Positions 25,301-32,202 of a stretch of DNA of 64,000 nucleotides are shown here, piece by piece. The stretch comes from Lepisosteus oculatus (lineage: Eukaryota; Chordata; Actinopteri; Semionotiformes; Lepisosteidae). A model generated the notes under the pieces. That model searched no databases, had not been told where the DNA came from, and saw only the letters and a program-made list of their open reading frames with translations. The first letter of the stretch is position 1. The number at the start of each line of letters is the position of its first letter. A program made the translations under genes and the position numbers. Location of the stretch: NCBI RefSeq assembly GCF_040954835.1, contig NC_090698.1, positions 1,734,501-1,798,500 on the forward strand, written 5' to 3'.

Positions 25301-25974
25301 TTTTCCCATTTTTGCTTGTATTCTTTCCAAAATTGTTCTTCTCTTCCTGTTTATTCCAGTGTCCCAGCCCAAACGTAACTTTGCCGCAGTGAGGACACCC
25401 AAGGACATCACTTCAGAGAGCTCTATATCCAGGTATTGTTTGTAGGAATGTGATTCCACCGTTTTTAAGGTTTCAGCTTGTTTTCTACAGTTATAAGAAG
25501 GACTCAACTTTCCTAGTCATTCTCCAGCTGTTCATTATGAAGTGATCTGTTTCAGTCTCTGTTGTACTGCAGTGACAAAATTAGTTCTCATTCTCCCTGG
25601 CCATACAACACCTCTTTGTAATATAAGTCTTTCTTCAGAGCTACATAAATTGTGACTTGTATTTGATAACAGTATTTAAAACACTAAGACAGGTGTTCAG
25701 TGCACTCAACAGCAAAAATGTATTTTCTAATGATTACATGGAAGCTTCAGCAACATCCAGTATCTGTAAAGCAGCTTTGCTGTTCACATTTAAACAAAAG
25801 CAAGACGCAAATACAGGAAATGGAGTTCTGAATGCAGCCATAGTGCCTGTCTTTGCAGCAGGAGAGACCAGACTGCAATGCCGGTGCTGATCTCTTCTCT
25901 CTTCTGCTGCCTTTTCCAGACTGCTGTTCTGTTGCTGGTTTCCCTGGATGCTCCGTGCGGAGATGCAGTCCTAA
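1246..25974 (+). CDS. clip3: clip3: CAP-Gly domain-containing linker protein 3 (CLIPR-59), 13 coding exons
   Basis: Coding exons: 1246-1375, 3458-3597, 13841-13934, 15157-15318, 18760-18878, 19295-19531, 21093-21228, 21663-21809, 22127-22261, 23511-23634, 24452-24516, 25360-25432, 25920-25974. They sum to 1617 nt (538 residues; I recall 547 for human CLIP3), every junction is GT/AG and all phases close. Seen in order: an acidic/proline-rich N-terminus with [13 protein letters not shown], ankyrin repeats (about residues 95-215), CAP-Gly 1 (about 278-345, GKNDGSV), a basic linker, CAP-Gly 2 (about 405-475, GKHDGSV), and a C-terminus ending [17 protein letters not shown]. Known for the family: CLIPR-59 binds microtubules through CAP-Gly domains and sits at the trans-Golgi network and plasma membrane through palmitoylation of the paired C-terminal cysteines; it has been linked to Akt and Glut4 trafficking. 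alkbh6 follows on the same strand, as I recall for human. No internal stop or frameshift; identification is very secure. Confidence 0.97.
1738..1962 (-). repeat. tRNA-derived SINE, copy 1
   Basis: It matches, in inverse orientation, the copy at 19603-19862: cttgctctccatgagacaca, cagcgcccctggagcag and the ccggccacgggatttgaacc box (an inverted polymerase III B box). It lies in clip3 intron 1. Confidence 0.75.
2030..2280 (-). repeat. Interspersed repeat copy (GAGAACATGCAAACTCC family), inverse orientation
   Basis: tgtgaagtttgcatggtctt, then cctcctggagctctagcttc is the reverse of the family at 45855-46145. Clip3 intron 1. Confidence 0.5.
3458..3597 (+). CDS. clip3: clip3 coding exon 2 (residues 44-90)
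   Basis: The acceptor ctttcttcag precedes the exon and the donor gag|gtgagt follows it. It encodes the family-specific pre-ankyrin segment [14 protein letters not shown] through [10 protein letters not shown]. Confidence 0.95.
3598..5600 (+). other. clip3 intron 2, left part: no feature seen
   Basis: Non-coding, AT-rich, no exon or clear repeat recognised up to the Tc1-like end at 5605. Confidence 0.6.
6660..7435. mobile_element. Ty3/gypsy-like retrotransposon remnants (pol-type), broken
   Basis: A GC-rich island unlike its AT-rich surroundings. On the minus strand at about 7190-7435 it reads a protease-end motif CILGLDWLQ followed by [13 protein letters not shown], a stretch usually found before the integrase zinc finger, so the reverse-transcriptase part appears missing. 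On the plus strand at about 7113-7200 a related [13 protein letters not shown] reads in the opposite direction, so part of the segment is inverted and duplicated. Frames are short and closed; it is dead. Confidence 0.55.
7436..7876 (+). mobile_element. Truncated copy of the 5S-SINE family inserted in the gypsy remnant
   Basis: From cagcagggggcgctcaccct to the tail cctgtaaagcgctttgagtg and agcaattattatta. It is the reverse complement of the body at 34120-34600 and lacks the 5S head. It splits the gypsy protease: the CILGLDWL part lies left and the DTGST part right. Confidence 0.75.
7877..8030 (-). mobile_element. Ty3/gypsy protease active-site fragment
   Basis: The minus strand reads [11 protein letters not shown], the aspartic protease DTG signature of Ty3/gypsy elements. 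It is the upstream half of the protease whose downstream half lies left of the 5S-SINE-type insertion. Inactive remnant. Confidence 0.6.
8885..8970 (+). repeat. Short repeat tail (AAAGCGCTTTGAG type)
   Basis: tgcaaagcgctttgaggagc then aaaggcgccatatacaataa and attattatta: the same tail as the 5S-SINE family and as 23370-23440. It probably marks a truncated SINE or LINE 3' end. Confidence 0.5.
11590..12300 (-). mobile_element. Non-LTR retrotransposon (L2/CR1-like) 3' fragment
   Basis: The minus strand reads the reverse-transcriptase C-terminal signature: KNLGVIFD and [11 protein letters not shown] at about 12107-12250, a gap, then [30 protein letters not shown], and [20 protein letters not shown] at 11757-12125. 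An AT-rich (taa)n stretch at about 11596-11640 lies at its 3' end. Frames are broken between the two parts, so it is an inactive copy. Clip3 intron 2. Confidence 0.8.
13841..13934 (+). CDS. clip3: clip3 coding exon 3 (first ankyrin segment, residues 91-121)
   Basis: Acceptor ctcacctcag and donor gtag|gtaagt. It encodes [18 protein letters not shown] and [13 protein letters not shown], the start of the ankyrin array. The intron before it is 10.2 kb and rich in transposon remnants. Confidence 0.96.
15157..15318 (+). CDS. clip3: clip3 coding exon 4 (ankyrin segment, residues 122-175)
   Basis: The acceptor caacag ends at 15156 and the donor is aaag|gtacac. It encodes [20 protein letters not shown], then [20 protein letters not shown], with typical ankyrin helix-turn-helix spacing. 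Confidence 0.96.
15319..18759 (+). other. clip3 intron 4: no gene seen
   Basis: 3.4 kb of unique-looking intron. Short open frames lack splice-site support and codon-level signal. Confidence 0.6.
18760..18878 (+). CDS. clip3: clip3 coding exon 5 (ankyrin segment, residues 176-215)
   Basis: The acceptor tctccacag ends at 18759 and the donor is agg|gtaagg. It encodes [20 protein letters not shown] and [18 protein letters not shown], with the TALHIAA and LLEHGANP ankyrin hallmarks. Confidence 0.96.
19295..19531 (+). CDS. clip3: clip3 coding exon 6 (post-ankyrin region and start of CAP-Gly 1, residues 216-294)
   Basis: The acceptor tcctatacag ends at 19294 and the donor is aag|gtatgg. It encodes the conserved [20 protein letters not shown] helix, [13 protein letters not shown], then [10 protein letters not shown], which opens the first CAP-Gly domain. 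A tRNA-type SINE starts about 60 bp after the donor. Confidence 0.96.
19603..19862 (+). repeat. tRNA-derived SINE, copy 2 (forward)
   Basis: tgtggctaaggatctgcccc, then the B-box-like ggttcaaatcc (19645-19655), cctgagcaaggcccttaacc, ctcatggagagcaagctggg, and the tail ttgtatatggcaaataaagt. It begins about 70 bp after the clip3 exon 6 donor. Confidence 0.8.
19870..20115 (+). repeat. Diverged body of the 5S-SINE family
   Basis: ttcggatgagatattaaacc, gaggttctgactgctaggtc, cattaaagatgtcaaggtgc, then tggctaaactctactctgga; it aligns with the order of segments at 7500-7640 and 34380-34490. Located directly behind the tRNA-type SINE. Confidence 0.5.
20844..20979. repeat. 136-nt near-perfect inverted repeat (hairpin)
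   Basis: Arms 20844-20891 and 20931-20979 match with one substitution and one indel. An inner stem (cgtttctgccgtg against cacggccgaaacg, one mismatch) closes on a loop of about 10 nt. The arms are two head-to-head copies of a repeat end also seen singly at 36464-36546 and 46624-46710. Clip3 intron 6. Confidence 0.85.
21093..21228 (+). CDS. clip3: clip3 coding exon 7 (core of CAP-Gly 1, residues 295-339)
   Basis: The acceptor cttctag ends at 21092 and the donor is ctag|gtactc. It encodes [20 protein letters not shown] and [26 protein letters not shown] is the tubulin/EEY-binding CAP-Gly signature. Confidence 0.97.
21663..21809 (+). CDS. clip3: clip3 coding exon 8 (end of CAP-Gly 1 and basic linker, residues 340-388)
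   Basis: The acceptor ctatccag ends at 21662 and the donor is aaag|gtgcgt. It encodes [33 protein letters not shown], and then a run of lysines and glutamates, [14 protein letters not shown]. The serine/proline and lysine-rich linker is expected between the two CAP-Gly domains. Confidence 0.95.
22127..22261 (+). CDS. clip3: clip3 coding exon 9 (start of CAP-Gly 2, residues 389-433)
   Basis: The acceptor cttttcag ends at 22126 and the donor is ccag|gtacag. It encodes [20 protein letters not shown], then [24 protein letters not shown]. Confidence 0.96.
23360..23445 (+). repeat. Repeat tail (AAAGCACTTTGAG type)
   Basis: tttgtaaagcactttgagca, then gtgctctataaataaaggtt and attattatta; same tail type as 7800-7876. 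Clip3 intron 9, about 70 bp before exon 10. Confidence 0.5.
23511..23634 (+). CDS. clip3: clip3 coding exon 10 (core of CAP-Gly 2, residues 434-474)
   Basis: Acceptor gttcacccag and donor agag|gtaaag. It encodes [40 protein letters not shown]. It has the same exon-phase design as the first CAP-Gly core, as expected for an internal domain duplication. Confidence 0.97.
24452..24516 (+). CDS. clip3: clip3 coding exon 11 (residues 475-496)
   Basis: The acceptor taatgttttag ends at 24451 and the donor is acta|gtaagt. It encodes [20 protein letters not shown] in the C-terminal tail. Confidence 0.94.
25360..25432 (+). CDS. clip3: clip3 coding exon 12 (residues 497-520)
   Basis: The acceptor ttattccag ends at 25359 and the donor is ccag|gtattg. 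It encodes [23 protein letters not shown]. The spliced ATG codon at its start (a|tg) matches a methionine that I recall in the human protein. Confidence 0.94.
25920..25974 (+). CDS. clip3: clip3 terminal coding exon 13 (palmitoylation anchor, residues 521-538)
   Basis: The acceptor cttttccag ends at 25919. The 55-nt coding part gives [18 protein letters not shown]-stop. The paired cysteines in an aromatic/hydrophobic setting are the reported palmitoylation and membrane-anchor site of CLIPR-59. I recall an identical C-terminus in mammals, so this short exon is under strong constraint. Confidence 0.95.
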
Positions 25975-28289
25975 CTGCTTGCTGTCCACACATCCATAGG
26001 TCAACTGCTCTCTTCCTCTCAGCACCTCTTTCATTTCCGCTTTTCTCTGAGAAACCAACCAGACTGCTGCCATAATTACTACAGTAGAGAAGAAAATACC
26101 CATGGTCGCAGTCCTATAGCAAACCTAGTGCCTTGTACCTTAACTAACGTCCCGCATCCCGTTTGTTACACTAACAAAAAAGACAAAAAACTCTATACCT
26201 GTATATGATGTTTTAGTTTTATAAGTTACCTGTTCTTGACATTTCCTCTCCAGTGTTGTCTCTTAAAGTCCCTGATTGCATAACAATTTGCCAAATTAAT
26301 TTATGATGTTGAAAAGCAAGCAGGACCCCAAAAAGTCTTACTCGAGGCCATGTTGGGAGTACCAGGGTCTTACTGTCCCCATCATGTGCTGCTATATTTT
26401 TTTTTTAGCTGCTAACTCTATTTCACCTGTGTTTAAAATTTTATTCAGTTATTCCACTTTCGCATGTACAGTACGTGTTAGAGAAATGTATGGTGTAAAA
26501 TTATCATTTAATATTTAGGCTACATTCATGCTTTATTAGTATTTATTTCTTTTTATGCATGTCCAAACACGGGGTGATACCCCACTAACAATAATCAATA
26601 CAAATTCTGTTATTAGTACAGATATTAGCACAGCCTGAAAAAAATGTGTATGCAACATCTCCATTTAGCACCTGTTAGCCCAGGTTAGCAGACTGTGAGA
26701 GGGGAACTCCCCTGGTGGGAGTTCTGTGCACCATCTCCCTTCTTCCTAGCTGGGTGGTCTTCTCTCGGGTCTTAAGCCAAAAGTGTTATACACATGAGTC
26801 GGGGGAATGGGATAGTCCCTGTGCCGTTTCAATCTGAGTGAATGTGGCAGCTACCATGACTGTATTGGCAAACCGATTAACTTAGCAAAGGAGACGTCCA
26901 TTTCCCAAAATCAAACATATACTGTATGTAACTGTCTCCTTGGAGACCAACCTGGACCACTGCCTAATTTGCAAAGCAAGAATGCCTTGGAGATGGAGGC
27001 CCGTCACTCCAGGGCCCCAGACAACTATCTTACTGCATGAGATCAGAAGCCGCCTTACTGCGCAAACAGAGCTACAGTTCGTTCAGAACAATATGATCTA
27101 GAGTACAGAAAGGCAGTAGAGTGAAAATCAGACAGTCAGTTGCTAGAAACGTAGCCTGTAGCCAGACCTAACGCTAGGCCACACTAGGCTGATAAGAGGG
27201 AGGATTGAGAAATTACTTTGTGGACTGAATTAAGATAGAAATTCTGAGGGGCCAGACTGTACAAATCCAGAGTGGAATTTATTTAGCCCTAGTCTTATGA
27301 ACAGTGCTAGGAGATCTTTCATGACCGAGTAGTCAGTGCCTTGGTTTAAGGTTGTATTCAAAGAGCAGTACCTCCTACAGCACAGTGTTCCCTGTCATCA
27401 ATCTAGGCCATTTGTCCAGTGGAAGAGCACCACCTACTGGTCCACCCCAACACCACTCACGGCTGGAATTGTAGTTGTATATATAGAAATTTCAGCCAAC
27501 CTCAGTTCATCTTCCTGTATCATGCTTACATATTTTGTCCATATATGGTCATACAAATGCCACAAAAGCCAAAAAAAATCAGACAATGAACATAACTTAA
27601 AAACATCAAATGTTTCATCACCAAGGGTTTGCCTGATAGCTCTTCCTTGGTTCTAACCACAGATCACACTTAATGGACTTCAGTTTCAAAAAGCTGAAAA
27701 CAAAAACATCTTAAAGACACCTTACTTACAGAATCTAGTGGGCACATGATTATGGAAAATTACAAATTTACAAAACAAGTCAAACTGCAGCAGCTTTCAA
27801 GCACGTTAAGGCACAGGAGTCGCAGTGGAGCTCAGGGCGAGGGCAGCAGGTTGGAAACGTGAGAGTTTCCTTCCAGTTTCCAAACACAACCATAATATTA
27901 CACGTATACACGTCACTGAAAAACTGCACAGCGCTTTTCACCATAATACAAAGTCGATTACTACTAAAAATAGCTACCGTTAAAAAGAAAAAAAAACACA
28001 TGAAATTGAATCGGACTTGATTTGAAAGTTTGTTTGTGTTTGTTTTTGCTTTCCTTCATAACGAGAAGATACAGATATACTTTCTTTTCACCTGAGCGGA
28101 CGTTAGTCAACGGTAAGAATAGTACCGCTGAAGTAACATCTACTTTCACCGCCCAAGTGTTTTTTTTTTTTGCGTGTCTCAGTAAACAGACTTCGCAGAC
28201 TTGAAGTAACACACGCCTGAAATTTAGGAAACTTAACACTTCAGAACAAAATGTCGTGTCTTACCGCAATATTGTTAACTGCTACAGGA
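25975..28289 (+). other. clip3 3' UTR and intergenic DNA
   Basis: The clip3 3' UTR begins here. I found no convincing AATAAA, so its end is not placed. The remainder holds no recognised gene. A motif gtggaagagcaccacctact near 27420 resembles cagggggc-type repeat scraps seen elsewhere. Confidence 0.5.
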
Positions 28290-28720
28290 TACACGGAGGC
28301 TGGCGGCGCTGCTCTCCCGCAACGGCTAAACTGGCAGCTTCGCGTAACACAGCCAAAACACAGAAACAGACATCTCAACCCTCTGAAACCGCTTTTCTTC
28401 ACACTACCTGAGAGGAGACTTTACGTTAATTCTTCTCCGATAAAAGTGTTAAAATCGATCAACGTCCAGCCGTTAAATTCCGTTTTTTCTCTCTCTCTCT
28501 CGCGCGACCAGACCCTGCCCCGCCTTCACACACGTGCATGGATTTTGCCTCGCGGAGTAGCCAAATCCCCCTCGTGCCAAACTTCTGCCGGTTGACGTCA
28601 CTCGGCCCCGCCCTCACAGTTCAGCCAATGATGATTGACGATTCCGTCACCGAAGTCCCACCACTTGTCGCGAGAACTAAATTCGAGACGAGTAAACTAC
28701 CGAGACAGTGAACGACCTGC
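28290..28720. promoter_or_regulatory. CpG-rich promoter-like block with no assigned gene
   Basis: A perfect CRE (tgacgtca, 28593-28600), a GC box (ccccgccc, 28605-28612), CCAAT (28624-28628) and a cgcgaga-type element near 28670 occur within 90 bp, in a locally CpG-rich stretch. This combination is typical of housekeeping or bidirectional promoters. No coding exon that I recognise lies within 2 kb on either side; clip3 ends 2.3 kb upstream. It may drive a non-coding RNA or be an unlinked CpG island. Confidence 0.45.
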
Positions 28721-31035
28721 TGCACAGCTTGCTTATCATGCCGCAGTGATGGGCGTTTGTGACTGTAGGAGAAAACAATATTGTAAATAAAACTATAAAC
28801 ATTTTTCAGTCCACTACCTTCAAAAGACCAGCGAACACGTTTTAGTCACGTTTCATGTTGTTTAATATGCGGAGAGGATAAACCCGCTAGTTGCAGCTAA
28901 GTGTGCGTCTCGCCGCGCTACCCCGCCGTGTTAATTTTGCAGCCTGTGACCTACGGTTTCGTTACCCCGCTCGGAAGCCCCTGTAAATCATAAAACGAGC
29001 GCTTTGCGGGCTGCCGTTTTCAATCCTTGCATTTCACTGCAGTAAAATCGAACGGAAATAAGTGAACGGACGTTCATGTAAATAGATAATTTTTCTCTGC
29101 ACTTCAAGTGGTTTGTCTTTCGGTTGTTCGTATCCTAACTGCAGACAGCTTAGACTGCGCCGGAACTGACGATACAAACATGTAACACAAACTGTCGATG
29201 CTTCTCCGTGTATGTAGTGGAACACTCTCCTTGCGTTATACAGCGACGACTGTAAGTCTTGTTCTGTTGAGGAGATAGAATAGACCTGTCTTTGTGCTCT
29301 GAAAGTGACTTCCGTTACCATAAACCACCGTAACGTGTGCGGTATCTGACTACCGTTTGCTTAGTCGGTAATACGGACTTGAACTTTTATTTTCTTTAGT
29401 GAAATGTTTTAGCTGTTTCACAAAGTGTACTTTTTATGTTATTTTATTATCTCCAAGGAGATGGCAGACTTCCATGTTTGTTTTCTCATTCTCAGCTCTC
29501 ACTGTTAAATAGACAGATTGTGGGGATTGTACAACCAATACTGATGTCTTTGACTTTATTAAGGAATTGTAAACTGTTGCATGCTCTTTCAGCTTTTTTT
29601 TTTAAAGATTGTTTTATTTTTATTTTAAAAGTTGTATTTTAGCATGGAGATATTCATTAATACTAATACCACTACTATGACAAATAAAAATAATTTGATG
29701 TGTTTTATAAGTCCACCTGTCCTCAACTCATTTTCTCTTCCTTGTTTTGACCTCACAGGAATATGGAAATAGCTTAAGGATACCACATTCGGAATACTTC
29801 TGCTTAGTTCTGAAAGATATGTGCAGTGCAACAATCAAATTGATCTGCATATGCATGTGAAATACTACCAAGGCCATCATTTTGTAAATATGAATGAAGA
29901 GATTGGACAACAGAGCCTGCTATTGCTCAATATACACTCTGCATTAGCACAGATACAGTGTTTACCTTCAATACACTATTGGGACTCAATTGAGGCAGGG
30001 GCCGGATGTCTTCTGCTTTTTATTCCGACATGAGTAGCCAATTAAACAATTAAACCCAATTATTTTCCTACACAGACAGATATAGGATTTTACCGTTGGT
30101 TACTCAAGCCTTTCGCTTTGTTAAAAGCACAGCGAGCTAGGAGGCTATTGGGAACCTGGTTAGAGGAACTGCAGCTCTGTGGTTAACTGTCTGGACAGAC
30201 CCACTGTGCAACGGAGAGCTCAGGTAGACCAAAAACACCAACTCCAGGAGCTCCAGGAGCTGATCCAGCGGGGGACTGGAGACCTAGTTCTTCTTCAAAG
30301 ACCACCTGTTCAAAGCACAGCTGGGGCACTTACAGTAGGTCTTGGTATAAAGAAAATAACTTTAATACAACAACACATTTATGGTATGCACTTTTTTTAA
30401 AAAAAATGCTTTTACACCTTTGGAAAACACAGTACACAACAACCACAATGGCCACGTGAGAGAAAGAATAAATACAGTTATTTTATGCTCAGAGATCATG
30501 CTCAGCATTAGATACAAAAATTCAAGTGGACGGTTCTGAAGGTAAATGGACTGGCAGGCGCAGCACAAAAACTGCTTTCTGTTCTTATTTTGAAAAAAAA
30601 TGTTTAAAATCCTTGTAAGAGTCAGAACATTACCCTTGCACAATGAAAGAAGCCAGAACAAGCCAGAATATACCAATTTCTTAAATGTTCGTAGTACAAT
30701 AGTACTCCCACACATGTCTAATTTATGTTTTTTGGGTACTTTTTGTCAAGTAAATGCTCTTTGTCAAGAACTCCGTTTTATTTTAAGTCCACGAGCTAAA
30801 TTTAACCACGCAAATTTTGCATGGTTGCCTTTTTTTTTACTTATTCTATTGATAGCTGCCAATTCGCAAAAGGCGCCGCAGAATTTTTCATTGAAAAAAA
30901 TATGTTCTGCATAAGAACCTTGCGTTTCCGAATACCATTACTCCTTTTTGCCCTGCCTGTGTGGACATTGCTATGGCCACAAGCAGCCCGATTCCTCTTG
31001 GGTCGAGTCCACAGCGGTGTCTCTGAGCACCTTCT
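28721..31035. other. Intergenic DNA and 3' flank of the homeobox gene
   Basis: CpG-rich up to about 29.35 kb, then AT-rich. A Gln/Leu-rich open stretch near 30180-30340 (CLDRPTVQRRAQVDQKHQLQ) has no supporting family match from memory. The homeobox 3' UTR occupies the right end. Confidence 0.5.
30777..30782 (-). terminator. Candidate polyadenylation signal of the homeobox gene
   Basis: AATAAA on the minus strand, about 250 nt downstream of the stop codon. Position and sequence fit, but it sits in AT-rich DNA and is unsupported by transcript data. Confidence 0.35.
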
Positions 31036-31191
31036 TTAAGTCTGAGAGAGTCCCGGATGGTTCTCCTTGTCGGACCGCAGACCAGGAGGCCCGGGGGGGC
31101 TCTGTGCCGAAGCTGCCCCCGCCGGCTCGCCGCTGGGTTTCTGGCGGTGCCCCTGTCTCTTCTTTCTGGCGCGACGATTCTTGAACCAGAC
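31036..31191 (-). CDS. Homeobox gene exon 3 (recognition helix and C-terminus)
   Basis: The acceptor ccgcctttag precedes the exon, which begins VWFKNRRARKKRQGHRQK (the recognition helix, K50). A Ser/Pro/Ala-rich tail ends DKENHPGLSQT at the TAA at 31038-31036. Confidence 0.88.
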   Translation of the reverse strand, partial: VWFKNRRARKKRQGHRQKPSGEPAGAASAQSPPGPPGLRSDKENHPGLSQT

Positions 31192-32202
31192 CTAAAGGCG
31201 GAAGACAAGTCGCGCGTCAGACGCTGCCCTGCCCTTCCTGACACTGCAGCGGGTGTCTTGCCGTCGGCCGCGTCACTGCGGTGACACGGGACAGCCCAGC
31301 CGGACTGCGCCTGGAAAAACGGCGCGCTGTTTGAAACGTGCGCAGGCCTGGGCTTCCCCGGTTACCGGTTAAGAGTTTTGAAAAGTCGCGATGCGTATCT
31401 AATAAACGTCATTAACACACCACGAATGGGTTATTAAAAACGACAGTCTACAGATAATGTAAAAAAGCCCTTCGTGAAAAAAACCTAAGCGGTTCGCAGA
31501 TGGTTTTCCTCACCCGCACAGCTTCTTCCGAAAGGCCCAGTCGCCTCGCCAGCTCCTCCCGCTCTTGCGGGCTGGGGTAGTCGGCCCGGCCGAAGACGCG
31601 CTCCAGCTGCTCGGTCTGGCTGCGGGTGAACACCGTGCGCCACCGCCGCCGCTGCTTGCCGCCGAGGTCGCCGTCTGAGGAGGGAGAGAGGACAGAGGTC
31701 AACGGTTGCACACCCGAGTGGTTTGCACGGATAAAGCGCCGTCGGTCTTGCATTCATTGCTAACATGTGCCCTGTTTTCGTGCACGATTTAAGCTTTTTC
31801 ACGGGAGACCGCCCTGTTTTGTGAACACGGGTCTAGCCGGTTGAAGATTATTGGATTGTAAGGCGTGTATGAATCATCACGGTGGCCGTGCCGCCTCTTA
31901 CCGGCTGGGCCAGCAGTCGCGCCGGAGTCCGGCAGCGCGTAGCTCCACGACCCGTATCCCGCGTAGCTCCCGCAGTGGCACACGCTGTAGCCCGATCCAT
32001 ATGGGCACCCACGCTGGAAAGAAGAGAGGGGGAGACCCGAGTCGTACCAGCGAGGGTACCCGCCGCCGGTAGCGGGACCTGGACCGAGCCCGGGACCGGC
32101 CGCGCGCTGCAGAGCTGGCGGGCAGCACGTGCCGCCGGGGGCCGCCGGCGCCGGAGACAGAATATTGTCGATGGTGAAGCCGAAAGACCGGATGATTTCC
32201 AT
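31036..32202 (-). CDS. Paired-class K50 homeobox gene, dharma/bozozok-like, 3 exons, 205 residues
   Basis: Minus-strand exons 32202-31902, 31674-31514 and 31191-31036 (618 nt, 205 residues) join in frame at GT/AG sites. The start is the ATG at 32202-32200 in a strong context (A at -3, G at +4); open frame upstream of it begins only at TTG. Seen: an eh1/goosecoid-type motif FTIDNILS at residues 9-16; a Gly/Pro/Tyr/Ser-rich middle; a full 60-residue homeodomain at about 109-168 with F8, L16, F20, W48, F49, K50, N51, R53; and a short tail with no OAR motif seen. The intron between homeodomain positions 46 and 47 is typical of the paired (PRD) class. K50 with an eh1 motif suggests a repressor binding TAATCC-type sites, as for Goosecoid and Dharma. 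SEQTEQLE-like and SEE-VRVWFKNRRAR features fit Dharma better than Gsc, Otx or Pitx, but I judge this from memory. Gsc2-like is the main alternative. It lies alone on the minus strand between clip3 and alkbh6. Confidence 0.85.
31514..31674 (-). CDS. Homeobox gene exon 2 (homeodomain positions 1-46)
   Basis: Acceptor ctccctcctcag, donor gtgcgg|gtgagg. It encodes DGDLGGKQ, then the homeodomain from RRRWRTVFTRSQTEQLERVF through DYPSPQEREELARRLGLSEE and AVR. The preceding base G from exon 1 completes the GAC codon. Confidence 0.9.
31902..32202 (-). CDS. Homeobox gene exon 1 (residues 1-100, eh1 motif)
   Basis: It starts at ATG 32202-32200 (MEIIRSFGFTIDNILSP) and ends GCCG|GTAAGA with one base left over. 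It is GC-rich, with tyrosine/serine/glycine runs such as YGSGYSVCHCGSYAGYGSW and no other recognisable domain. Confidence 0.85.

Noticed and set aside
28251-28595. 114-codon open frame at the promoter-like block
   Set aside because: It overlaps the regulatory motifs, has no recognisable domain and ends in a CT-rich simple stretch; more likely promoter DNA than coding sequence.
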